Assembly (NCBI GenBank): GCA_902461085.1
Contig: CABPWH010000011.1
Span: 1 to 42,061 of the forward strand
DNA length: 42,061 nucleotides
Direction of reading: 5' to 3'
Source of the DNA: an uncultured Collinsella sp.
GTDB lineage: Bacteria; Actinomycetota; Coriobacteriia; Coriobacteriales; Coriobacteriaceae
Both the position numbers and the translations under genes were made by a program. The notes under the pieces were generated by a model. That model searched no databases. It was not told the origin of the DNA and saw only the letters and a list, made by a program, of their open reading frames with translations. Below are positions 16,753-24,595 of the stretch, in pieces (position 1 is the stretch's first letter; each line of letters opens with the position of its first letter).

Positions 16753-19206
16753 ATGCGCGTTTCTTACGACTGGCTCAAGACCATGATCGATATTCCGGAG
16801 GATCCCAAGACCCTTTCGGACGAATATATCCGTACCGGCACCGAGGTCGAGGCGATCGACACCGTGGGCGAGTCCTTCGACCACGTGGTGACCGCCAAGG
16901 TGCTTACCAAGACCCCGCACCCCGATAGCGACCACATGTATGTGTGCTCGGTCGATGTGGGCGACAAGAATCTCGACGCCGATGGCAACCCCGCCCCGCT
17001 GCAGATCGTCTGCGGCGCGCAGAACTTCGAGGCCGGCGACCACATCGTCACGGCCATGATCGGCGCTGTCCTGCCCGGCGACGTCAAGATCAAGAAGAGC
17101 AAGCTTCGCGGCGTCGTGTCCATGGGCATGAACTGCTCCGCGCGCGAGCTCGGCCTGGGCGGCGACCACTCCGGCATTATGATCCTGCCCGAGGATACGC
17201 CCTGCGGCATGCCGTTTGCCGAGTACGTGGGCTCGAGCGACACCGTGCTCGACTGCGAGATCACGCCCAACCGCCCCGACTGCCTGTCTATGATCGGTAT
17301 GGCCCGCGAGACCGGCGCCATCTTCGATCGCGATTTCCACGTTGAGCTGCCCGCCATCAAAGCCGAGACCGGCCGCGCGACCGACGACGAGCTTTCCGTC
17401 GAGATTGCCGACGAGGGCCTGTGCGACCGCTACGTTGCCCGCATCGTGCGCAACGTCAAGGTCGGCTCGTCGCCCGACTGGATGGTCAAGCGCCTTAACG
17501 CCTTGGGTGTGCGCCCGCACAACAACATCGTCGACATCACCAACTATGTGATGATGCTCACCGGTCAGCCGCTGCACGCCTTTGACCTGGACACCTTTGC
17601 CGAGCGCGATGGCCACCGTCGTGTGGTGGTTCGCGCCGCCCAGCAGGACGAGAAGTTCACGACGCTCGACGGCGAGGAGCGCGTGCTCGACGCCGGTATG
17701 GGCCTCATCACCGACGGCGAGCGTCCCGTGGCGCTGGCCGGTGTCATGGGTGGCATGGATTCCGAGATTGAGGACGACACCGTCGACGTGATGGTCGAGA
17801 GCGCCTGCTTCAACGCCGGCCGCACCTCGCACACCAGCCGCGACCTTTCGCTGATCTCCGACGCCTCCATTCGCTTTGAGCGCCAGGTCGACGAGACCGG
17901 CTGCGTGGATGTCGCCAACGTCACGTGCGCGCTCATCGAGGAGATCGCCGGCGGCGAGGTCGCTCCCGGCTACGTCGACGTTTTCCCCGCGCCCAAGACC
18001 ATCGATAGCATCAAGCTGCGCTTGGCCCGCGTGCACGCCATCTGCGGCGCCGACATCGAGCCCGACTTTATCGAGCGCTCGCTCACCCGTCTGGGCTGCA
18101 CCGTCGAGCGCGACGGCGAGGACTTTATGGTTACCCCGCCGAGCTTCCGTCCCGACCTGCCGCGTGAGATCGACCTGATCGAGGAGGTTCTGCGCCTATG
18201 GGGCATGGGCCGCGTTACGGCGACCATCCCGGCTGCCAAGAACCACATCGGCGGCCTGACCCGCGAGCAGAAGCTCACCCGTAAGGTCGGCGAGATCCTG
18301 CGCGCCTGCGGCCTCAACGAGACCACGACCTTTGGCTTTGCCGCCCCGGGCGACCTGGAGAAGATTGGTATGTCCACCGAGGGCCGCGGCTGCCCCGTGG
18401 TTCTCATGAACCCGCTGGTGGCCGAGCAGACCGAGATGCGCCGCTCGCTGCTGCCGGGTCTGCTGCAGTCTGTGGCCTACAACGAGGCCCACGGCACGCC
18501 CAACGTGCACCTGTACGAGGTCGGCAGCCTGTTCCATGGCCGCGAGAACGCCAGCCTGCCCAAGGAGACCAAGTCCGTGGCGGGTGTGCTCTCGGGCCAG
18601 TGGAGCGAGCGGTCTTGGAACATGAAGTACCGCAAGCTGCGTTTCTTCTTTGGCAAGGGCATCGTTGAGGAGCTGCTTGCCCAGCTGCGCATCGAGAAGG
18701 TTCGCTTCCGTCCCGTCGAGGGCGAGAGCTATGCCTTCCTGCAACCGGGTCGTGCTGCCGAGGTGCTCTCGGGCGGTACCGTGCTGGGCTGGGTTGGCGA
18801 GATCCACCCCGAGGCGCGCGAGGCTATGGGCATCGACGAGGTCGTCGTTGCCTTTGAGCTTGACCTGGACAAGCTGATCAAGGGCGCCCGCAACCAGGAT
18901 AACTACCGTGAGTTCTCGCAGTACCCGGCCGTTGAGCACGACCTTGCTATCGTGGTCGACAACACTGTGACCTGCGAGGATCTTGAGCGTCGTATTACGA
19001 GTGCCGGCGGCAAGCTGCTCGAGGGCGTGCGCCTGTTCGACGTCTACCGTGATCCGGTCCGCGTGGGTGTGGGCAAGAAGTCCATGGCCTTTGCGCTTAC
19101 GTATCGCTCCGACGACCACACGCTCACCAGCGAAGAGGTCGAGAAGGCGCACCAGAAGATTGTCACCAAGGTGTGCAAGGGCGTAAACGGCGAGGTCCGC
19201 GGCTAG
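16753..19206 (+). CDS. pheT: Phenylalanyl-tRNA synthetase beta subunit
   Basis: The beta chain, 817 residues, is full length. It starts MRVSYDWLKTMIDIP, then a tRNA-binding OB fold (about 40-155; VTAKVLTKTPHPDSDHMYVC...LRGVVSMGMNCSARELG), the B3/B4 editing domain (about 215-400, with VMGGMDSEIED), the B5 domain (about 415-490), the catalytic-like core with NPLVAEQTEMRRSLLPGLL, and a C-terminal ferredoxin-fold anticodon-binding domain (YREFSQYPAVEHDLAIVVD...LTYRSDDHTLTSEEV). The ATG is seven bases after AAAGGAGA. It is cotranscribed with pheS under the T-box. A terminator follows at 19317. Confidence 0.97.
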   Translation: MRVSYDWLKTMIDIPEDPKTLSDEYIRTGTEVEAIDTVGESFDHVVTAKVLTKTPHPDSDHMYVCSVDVGDKNLDADGNPAPLQIVCGAQNFEAGDHIVTAMIGAVLPGDVKIKKSKLRGVVSMGMNCSARELGLGGDHSGIMILPEDTPCGMPFAEYVGSSDTVLDCEITPNRPDCLSMIGMARETGAIFDRDFHVELPAIKAETGRATDDELSVEIADEGLCDRYVARIVRNVKVGSSPDWMVKRLNALGVRPHNNIVDITNYVMMLTGQPLHAFDLDTFAERDGHRRVVVRAAQQDEKFTTLDGEERVLDAGMGLITDGERPVALAGVMGGMDSEIEDDTVDVMVESACFNAGRTSHTSRDLSLISDASIRFERQVDETGCVDVANVTCALIEEIAGGEVAPGYVDVFPAPKTIDSIKLRLARVHAICGADIEPDFIERSLTRLGCTVERDGEDFMVTPPSFRPDLPREIDLIEEVLRLWGMGRVTATIPAAKNHIGGLTREQKLTRKVGEILRACGLNETTTFGFAAPGDLEKIGMSTEGRGCPVVLMNPLVAEQTEMRRSLLPGLLQSVAYNEAHGTPNVHLYEVGSLFHGRENASLPKETKSVAGVLSGQWSERSWNMKYRKLRFFFGKGIVEELLAQLRIEKVRFRPVEGESYAFLQPGRAAEVLSGGTVLGWVGEIHPEAREAMGIDEVVVAFELDLDKLIKGARNQDNYREFSQYPAVEHDLAIVVDNTVTCEDLERRITSAGGKLLEGVRLFDVYRDPVRVGVGKKSMAFALTYRSDDHTLTSEEVEKAHQKIVTKVCKGVNGEVRG

Positions 19207-19316
19207 GTCCTGCGCTGGGAGCGTAGGGCCTGATGGCGGTTGCTGTGGCCTTTGCGTGACCGCGGTGTTCGGAATAAGGCATCGTTGAGCCTGCATATAT
19301 GACACGCGCATTACAT

Positions 19317-19351
19317 AACGGCGTGCTGCTTTGTCGGCAGCGCGCCGTTTT
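19317..19351 (+). terminator. Terminator after pheT
   Basis: AACGGCG-T-GCTGC (19317-19329) pairs with GCAGC-G-CGCCGTT (19337-19349), followed by TTTT. The loop contains the -35 box of the next promoter, so the two elements are superposed. Confidence 0.82.
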
Positions 19352-19359
19352 GCTATGAT
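19331..19359 (+). promoter_or_regulatory. Promoter of the nickel transporter operon
   Basis: TTGTCG (19331-19336) and TATGAT (19354-19359) are spaced by 17 bases. The start of transcription would fall near 19366, just before the NikR-type operator. Confidence 0.7.
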
Positions 19360-19369
19360 AGCCCGCGGC

Positions 19370-19397
19370 GTGTTACGAATCTTACAATGCGTAACAC
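19370..19397. promoter_or_regulatory. NikR-type operator
   Basis: GTGTTAC (19370-19376), 14 bases, then GTAACAC (19391-19397): a perfect palindrome matching the GTGTTAC-N13/14-GTAACAC form known for NikR sites in several bacterial groups. It sits a few bases after the predicted transcription start, where nickel-loaded NikR would block transcription. No nikR gene lies in the window. Confidence 0.8.
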
Positions 19398-19454
19398 TGA
19401 CAAGGTGATTTAAGCGGCGTTGCAATTTCGTGCGCCGATAACCGGGAGGCGTAC

Positions 19455-20540
19455 ATGCACATTCCAGATAATTATCTGTCCCCGCAGACCGATGCCGTGC
19501 TGGCAGTGGCAATGGTTCCCGTGTGGGCCCATTGCATCAAGAAGGTGCGCGCCACGCTCGATCGCGAGCACATGGCTTTCCTGGGCATCTGCGCTGCGTT
19601 CTCCTTTTTGCTCATGATGTTCAACGTGCCGCTGCCCGGCGGCACCACAGGCCACGCCGTCGGCGGCGCACTCATCGCGCTGCTGCTGGGCCCCGAGGCC
19701 GCGGCTATCGCTGTCTCGGTCGCGCTGGCGCTGCAGGCACTGCTATTTGGCGATGGCGGCATCCTGTCCTTTGGCGCCAACTGCTTTAACATGGCCTTCG
19801 TGCTGCCGTTTGCCGCTGCTATCGTGTTCCGTGCACTCAACAGCCGTTTGCACGACAAGAGCTGGGGCACCTCGGTTTCGGCCATCGTAAGCGGCTGGGT
19901 CGGCCTGTGCCTGGCGGCCCTGTGCGCGGCAATCGGGTTTGGTATTCAGCCGATGCTCTTTACCAACGCTTCGGGCGCGCCGCTGTACTGCCCCTTCCCG
20001 TTGTCTGTGGCTATTCCGGCCATGTTGATCCCGCATATGCTGGTTGCCGGTGTCGTCGAGGGCGTGGCGACGGCCGCCATCTACGGTTTCATTAAGAAGA
20101 CGGCGCCGGGCATTATCGTCGGTCCCGAAGCCGCCGATGGCCAGCTTGCCGCCGAGGGCGCAGTCGCCAAGAAGACCTCGCTGGTCCCCACGCTCATCCT
20201 GGTCGCCGTGCTTGTCGTGGCCACGCCGCTAGGCCTGCTGGCCACGGGTGACGCTTGGGGCGAGTGGGACGCCGAGGGCGCCGCGACCGCCGTTCAGGAG
20301 GCTGGCGACGACAGCCTACAGGCTTCGGTCGGCCTCGATGCCCCGACCTTTGCCGATGCCCTGCCCACGGGCGATTATCTGCAGGCCTATTCCGAGGAGC
20401 AGGGCCTTGGCTTTGCCGGCCAGGCCGCGATGTATATTCTTTCGGGCGTGATTGGCGTGGCGGTGCTTACCATCGCATTCCGCCTGGTCTCGTTGACGGT
20501 CAAGGAAAGCGGTGCTCATGGCAATAGCCGAGCTGCCTAG
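19455..20540 (+). CDS. nikMN: Nickel ECF transporter NikM with fused NikN-like (PDGLE) domain
   Basis: This 361-residue membrane protein is the substrate-binding unit of a group I ECF metal transporter. It begins MHIPDNYLSP; the Met1-His2 start is part of the metal site in CbiM/NikM, and the HIPD form is typical of nickel versions. Some seven hydrophobic segments run through residue ~220. The C-terminal part has two more helices around PLGLLATGDAWGEWD, characteristic of the PDGLE/NikN component, so M and N are fused. GGGAGG lies upstream of the ATG. The NikR-type operator in front supports nickel over cobalt. The 3' end overlaps the next gene. Confidence 0.88.
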   Translation: MHIPDNYLSPQTDAVLAVAMVPVWAHCIKKVRATLDREHMAFLGICAAFSFLLMMFNVPLPGGTTGHAVGGALIALLLGPEAAAIAVSVALALQALLFGDGGILSFGANCFNMAFVLPFAAAIVFRALNSRLHDKSWGTSVSAIVSGWVGLCLAALCAAIGFGIQPMLFTNASGAPLYCPFPLSVAIPAMLIPHMLVAGVVEGVATAAIYGFIKKTAPGIIVGPEAADGQLAAEGAVAKKTSLVPTLILVAVLVVATPLGLLATGDAWGEWDAEGAATAVQEAGDDSLQASVGLDAPTFADALPTGDYLQAYSEEQGLGFAGQAAMYILSGVIGVAVLTIAFRLVSLTVKESGAHGNSRAA

Positions 20541-21354
20541 CTGGCTTGCGGTCGAGCAGCGTTACGAGCCCGCGAGGGCTCGGCATCGTGTGATGCAAAA
20601 GAATGTCCTGCACCTGGCGAGCCTGCTTGAGCGGGTTCGCCTGGGTGGAGGCGCGCACGAGGGCGGGTCGATGGTCGACCGCGCCCTTTCTTGCGTTTCG
20701 GCTCCGGTGCGCCTGGTGGGGATGTTCGTTTGCGTCCTGTGCGTGTGTCTGACGCAGAGCCCGCTGTACCTCATGTTGATGGCGGCTATCGCGCTGGTGC
20801 TCGTTGCCGTGCGCCCCGTACGCGGGCTGCGGGCAACCTTTGTGCCGGCGCTTGGCGCTGCAGGGCTCGCGGTGGTTCTGGCGCTGCCCGCCTTGCTGCT
20901 GAACGCTTCTGCCGCGGGCGTCATGCTCAAGATTGCGCTCAAGACCTTCATTAATGTGTCGCTGGTGCTGGGTGTTTCGTGGACGCTCACCTGGAGCCGC
21001 ATGTCGGCGGCGCTCAAAATGTTGCACCTGCCCGACGAGGTTATCTTTACGTTTGATATGGCACTCAAGCATATCGAGGTGCTGGGACGCACGGCGCATG
21101 ATTTGTGCGAATCGGTCATGCTGCGCAGCGTCGGTTCCGCGCCTGCGGGTTTTTCGCGCACCGACTCGCTGGCGGGTATCATGGGCATGACGTTTATCAA
21201 GGCGATGGAATGCAGCCGCGCGATGGACGAGGCCATGCTTTGCCGCGGCTTCGCCGGCGTGTATCCGGCGCCTGCACGGAGCGGTTTTGGCTGGCGCGAT
21301 GCGGTTTACGCGGCCGGCGTGGCGCTGCTGGCAGTGTTGTGCGCCGTGCTGTAG
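20518..21354 (+). CDS. nikQ: ECF transporter transmembrane subunit NikQ/CbiQ
   Basis: This 278-residue membrane subunit couples the ATPase to NikM. Hydrophobic helices occur at PVRLVGMFVCVLCVCL, LYLMLMAAIALVLVAV, FVPALGAAGLAVVLALPALL and near the C terminus. The cytoplasmic coupling motifs MSAALKMLHLPDEVIFTFDMALKHIEVL and AMDEAMLCRGFAG match the Ala-Arg-Gly type signatures of EcfT/CbiQ. It overlaps nikMN by 23 bases. ATG 20518 is listed; GTG 20512 has closer SD spacing to AAGGAAAG and is an equally possible start adding two residues. Confidence 0.87.
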   Translation: MAIAELPSWLAVEQRYEPARARHRVMQKNVLHLASLLERVRLGGGAHEGGSMVDRALSCVSAPVRLVGMFVCVLCVCLTQSPLYLMLMAAIALVLVAVRPVRGLRATFVPALGAAGLAVVLALPALLLNASAAGVMLKIALKTFINVSLVLGVSWTLTWSRMSAALKMLHLPDEVIFTFDMALKHIEVLGRTAHDLCESVMLRSVGSAPAGFSRTDSLAGIMGMTFIKAMECSRAMDEAMLCRGFAGVYPAPARSGFGWRDAVYAAGVALLAVLCAVL

Positions 21355-21376
21355 GCGCTGCTGGTTCCGGCTGGGG

Positions 21377-22171
21377 ATGCAAATGGGGAAGGGCGACGTT
21401 TTGACGATCGATATGAATAGTGCGGCGGGCACGAACGGTGCGGGCGGCGCCGAGGTCGCGCCGCTCATCGAGCTGCGCGACGTGGTGTTCTCCTATGCGG
21501 GGCATACGGTTGTCGATGGCGTGTCGCTGCAGGTCGATCGTGGTGAACTCGTTGCCCTGCTCGGTCCCAACGGCTGCGGTAAGACGACGATTATGCGTCT
21601 TATTAACGGCCTTGAACTCGCGGATGCAGGGGCATACCTGTTTGACGGGCACGTGATCGATGCGGCGTTTCTAAAGGATTCTGCGGCCGCTCAGCGTTTT
21701 CATCAGCGCGTGGGCTTTGTGTTCCAGAATGCCGACGCTCAGCTGTTCTGCGCTACGGTGGGTGAGGAAGTTGCTTTTGGTCCCGCGCAGATGGGGCTGC
21801 CGGCAGGCGAGCTCGACCGTCGCGTGCACGATGCCATGGAGCTGTTCCAGGTTGCCGACCTGGTCGATGCCTCGCCCTATCAGCTTTCGGGTGGGCAAAA
21901 GAAGCGTGTGGCGCTGGCTGCGGTGGTGTCGATGAACCCGGATATCTTGGTCCTCGACGAGCCTACCAATGGGCTCGACGAGGATTCATGCGACATCGTG
22001 GTCAACTTCTTGCTGGCCTACGTCGCGGCGGGTAAGACGGTCTTGATGAGCACACATCACCAGGATTTGGTGCGACGCCTGGGTGCCCGTGCAATCTATA
22101 TCGATCGATATCACCATGTGGTCGAGGCGCCTTCGCCGTCGTATGGAACCGAAAGCGGTGCTACGGACTAG
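21377..22171 (+). CDS. nikO: ECF transporter ATPase NikO/CbiO
   Basis: This is the ABC ATPase of the nickel transporter: Walker A GPNGCGKTT, Q-loop FVFQNADAQLF, signature LSGGQKKRVALA, Walker B ILVLDEPT and switch His in STHHQD. One ATPase with M/N and Q gives a complete importer. The start is uncertain: ATG 21377 is listed, ATG 21383 is also in frame, and TTG 21401 lies seven bases after GGGGAAGGG; all give a short variable tail before IELRDVVFSYAG. It follows nikQ by 22 bases. Confidence 0.92.
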   Translation: MQMGKGDVLTIDMNSAAGTNGAGGAEVAPLIELRDVVFSYAGHTVVDGVSLQVDRGELVALLGPNGCGKTTIMRLINGLELADAGAYLFDGHVIDAAFLKDSAAAQRFHQRVGFVFQNADAQLFCATVGEEVAFGPAQMGLPAGELDRRVHDAMELFQVADLVDASPYQLSGGQKKRVALAAVVSMNPDILVLDEPTNGLDEDSCDIVVNFLLAYVAAGKTVLMSTHHQDLVRRLGARAIYIDRYHHVVEAPSPSYGTESGATD

Positions 22172-22252
22172 TTGCTGCGTAAAGCGTGCGTAGCCGCCCG
22201 CGCGGCTTTGCCGTGATGGTATAGTTATCCAGGTTTTTTTATGGGGGTGGCT

Positions 22253-23101
22253 ATGCCAAGCTGGAATATTCATATCGCTCAGACGGAGCGTTTGCTGGAG
22301 CGCACCGGTGCGCTTGCCAAGAGCGTGCGCGACCGCAATGCCTTTTTGTTTGGCTGCGTGGTTCCGGATATTTTCGTGGGCTATATGGTCCCTGGCATCG
22401 CCGATCCCATCCCGTACCGCATTACGCACTTTGCCAAGCCCGAGCCTATCCCTAAGCCGCGTGAGCACGAGTTCTGGGATACCTATGTGGCACCGTTGCT
22501 TAAAAGTTCACCCACCGGTGCGCTAGCCGCGGCGACCTCGATTATCGAGGAGCGCGAGCGACTGAATCGCGTGCACTATCCCCAGCGCTACAGGGATGCC
22601 GAGCCGGTTGTCGGTCCCGGTGCTAGCGAGCTTTCGCTCGCGCCCGATGACGTGGCGCAGTCGCTGCTCGATCTTACGCTGGGAGTTTGGTCTCACCTCG
22701 TGGCCGATACCGTGTGGAATACGCGCGTGAATCAGTACCTGGAGGCGCACGGCGGCAAGCCGTGCGAGGAATTCCGCATTAAAAAGCAAGGCGACTTTGA
22801 CTGGTTTGGTAAGACGCTCGGGATCGTTTCGATTCCGCGCGCGACCGATCGCCTGTATACTGCGGCGACGCGTTTTGGTCAGTATCCCATCCATAAGGAG
22901 TATGTGCTCAAGACCATTGGCGTTATGCACGAGATTGTACGCGAAAACCCCGGCGAGCCCGATCATCCGCCGTATCGCTTGCTAACCGAGGAGTTTTTCG
23001 ATGCAACGTTTACCGAGGTCATCGAGCTGACCGAGGCGGGCTTTGCGGCTCGCGTTGCCGCTTCTGGCGTCCCCGCAGTCCCTCTGATCGCTAGCTGCTA
23101 G
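22253..23101 (+). CDS. Zinc-dependent phospholipase C-like protein
   Basis: This 282-residue protein starts PSWNIHIAQTERLL and continues FLFGCVVPDIFVGYM and PYRITHFAKP, the pattern of the zinc-dependent phospholipase C / S1-P1 nuclease-like family (PF00882): Trp1-type N terminus, His, Asp and H-F ligands. A later SHLVADTVWNTRVNQYL matches the second metal-ligand helix. No signal peptide is seen, so it is probably cytoplasmic, and many such bacterial proteins have no proven lipase activity. ATG 22253 gives the conserved start; ATG 22241 is in frame 12 bases earlier. A TATAGT -10-like box lies at 22220. Its stop overlaps the convergent gene by four bases. Confidence 0.78.
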   Translation: MPSWNIHIAQTERLLERTGALAKSVRDRNAFLFGCVVPDIFVGYMVPGIADPIPYRITHFAKPEPIPKPREHEFWDTYVAPLLKSSPTGALAAATSIIEERERLNRVHYPQRYRDAEPVVGPGASELSLAPDDVAQSLLDLTLGVWSHLVADTVWNTRVNQYLEAHGGKPCEEFRIKKQGDFDWFGKTLGIVSIPRATDRLYTAATRFGQYPIHKEYVLKTIGVMHEIVRENPGEPDHPPYRLLTEEFFDATFTEVIELTEAGFAARVAASGVPAVPLIASC

Positions 23102-24171
23102 CCGGCCGGCTTGACGGCGAACAGTTCACCCCAATTGACCAACAACTCCCGTCGCAGGGCATCTTCGACGGTACGTTCCTGATCGGTCTTTGGGATGTAG
23201 GGGAGCCCCGCCTTTTTATGAATGAGCTCGGCGATGTTGTTAAAGCTCTTCGTGTCCTTGATTTGCTCATAGGTTATCTGGATAACGTCATAGCCCATGC
23301 TTGTGAGGGCGGTGGTGCGCTCGGCATCGGAGAGACTTGCGGCTTCGCTGTCATGGGCGGAGCGGCCTTGGCATTCCAAAATGACGCCCATGCTGTTGGT
23401 GGCACTTTCGATGAGGATATCGGCGTAGCAGCAGGTTTTGTCATACAGTGAGCGCGCGGCGTCGCTGAGTGGGATGCGCACGTTGTTTGCGATGTTGATG
23501 CCCATGCCGCCCTCGTCGCGGGGGAGCGAGACGAGCATGGAGGTCTGTACTTCGAAGGGCGAGGCAGTTTGCCCCGTCATGTGCTCGGCCGCCCAGCGCA
23601 GTTGTTTAACGCCGCGCAGGCCTGCGGCCTGCTTGGCGAACGCGGCGATATCCGTTGTGGTAAGAAGCGGCGTGCGCTTCCACAAGTTAGTGTCATTGCC
23701 CTTGGTGTCGTTAACTCGCTCCCAGCCGCAGTTGGGTGGAATGAGCTTAAGCGAAATAGCTTCATCGAGTTGTTGTTGCGTTCGCTCGCAGGGCTTAAAC
23801 ACTGCAAAGGAGCTGCACATCTCGTAGCAAGCCATGAGTAACTGGTTGCGTGAGGCCTGTGTGGCAAGGCTGAGCAGCGTAAACTCCGGTGAAGTGACAT
23901 CAAACCCATGCTCAGTCTGCCTAAACGACCCGGGAGGCGGCTCTTGGGTCAGGAGGTGCGATTTAAACAGGCTTCGCGACCCGGATTGTGCCCGAGTGAA
24001 TACAAGCCTGTGAAGCGGTGCGTGAAGCAGGTCTTTTACAACTGCATGACTTCCGAGGCCGCAACATCTGCGATCCATATTGCCAAGGCTAATGGCGGGG
24101 TAAAGGCCTAATTCCTGCGGCGGGATACGGTAGTAGTTAAAGGCGGATTGCCCACAAAGAGTCAGGTCCAT
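23098..24171 (-). CDS. DUF559/AbiEi-like protein (Vsr-type nuclease fold candidate)
   Basis: This 357-residue protein has two recognisable parts. The N-terminal region (CGQSAFNYYRIPP, HRLVFTRAQSGSRS, VTSPEFTLLSLATQASRNQLLMACYEMC) resembles the AbiEi-type antitoxin or 'CGQSAF-YYR' proteins common in coriobacteria. The C-terminal region (YADILIE near 250, GVILECQGRSAHDS, DAERTTALTSMGYDVIQITYEQI) has the D...E-x-Q/D-G...R layout of the DUF559/Vsr-like endonuclease fold. Reading the minus strand, AGGAGGG lies five bases before ATG 24171. It ends tail-to-tail with the phospholipase-like gene, overlapping by four bases with no terminator. A defence or DNA-repair role is possible but unproven. Confidence 0.6.
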   Translation of the reverse strand: MDLTLCGQSAFNYYRIPPQELGLYPAISLGNMDRRCCGLGSHAVVKDLLHAPLHRLVFTRAQSGSRSLFKSHLLTQEPPPGSFRQTEHGFDVTSPEFTLLSLATQASRNQLLMACYEMCSSFAVFKPCERTQQQLDEAISLKLIPPNCGWERVNDTKGNDTNLWKRTPLLTTTDIAAFAKQAAGLRGVKQLRWAAEHMTGQTASPFEVQTSMLVSLPRDEGGMGINIANNVRIPLSDAARSLYDKTCCYADILIESATNSMGVILECQGRSAHDSEAASLSDAERTTALTSMGYDVIQITYEQIKDTKSFNNIAELIHKKAGLPYIPKTDQERTVEDALRRELLVNWGELFAVKPAG

Positions 24172-24225
24172 AATGCCCTCCTGGCCGAAATCATCTCTTT
24201 GAAGCGAGTGATGCCAGCGTCAATC

Positions 24226-24360
24226 CGGAAGTATGCGGCAAAATCTGAACCCTATGAGCAGACCTGGCTTTTGAGGCTAGTTTATCAGGCATTTTGTTGC
24301 GAAAAAACAGGGTGTGCTCGGAGGTTCCAGAATTTGCCGCATACTTCCGAAAACCAGGTC
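24226..24360. repeat. Interleaved inverted repeats upstream of the DUF559-like gene
   Basis: IR-A: 24226-24247 and 24328-24349 are reverse complements at 21 of 22 positions (core GTATGCGGCAAA). IR-B: GACCTGGCTTT (24261-24271) with AAAACCAGGTC (24350-24360), 10 of 11. The arms are ordered A-B-A'-B', so they cannot both form simple nested stems. TTTATCAG occurs at 24281 and 24383. The rest of 24172-24530 shows no gene. Confidence 0.7.
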
Positions 24361-24523
24361 GATTTGGTTCTTGCTAAAACGATTTATCAGCCCTGCGTGA
24401 GGTGTGGTCTTGCCACCGGGCGAACACTTTTAGCGCTTAGGGCTTTATTTTTTGGGCCTCGAAGGGTGGATTCGCGCTTTTGGTAAAGAAATGAGTGCGT
24501 GTTTTGCCGTGCGCCGGCATTGG

Positions 24524-24567
24524 CGCAAAGAAAAAGGGCCCGGAAGGCATTGCCTTCCGGGCCCTTT
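24524..24567 (-). terminator. Terminator of pyk
   Basis: A perfect 17-bp palindromic stem, AAAGGGCCCGGAAGGCA and its complement (24533-24549 and 24551-24567), is followed on the minus strand by TTTTTCTTT. It lies 29 bases after the pyk stop. Confidence 0.93.
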
Positions 24568-24595
24568 GCAATGCAAATATGCTTGCAAGTGCGAT

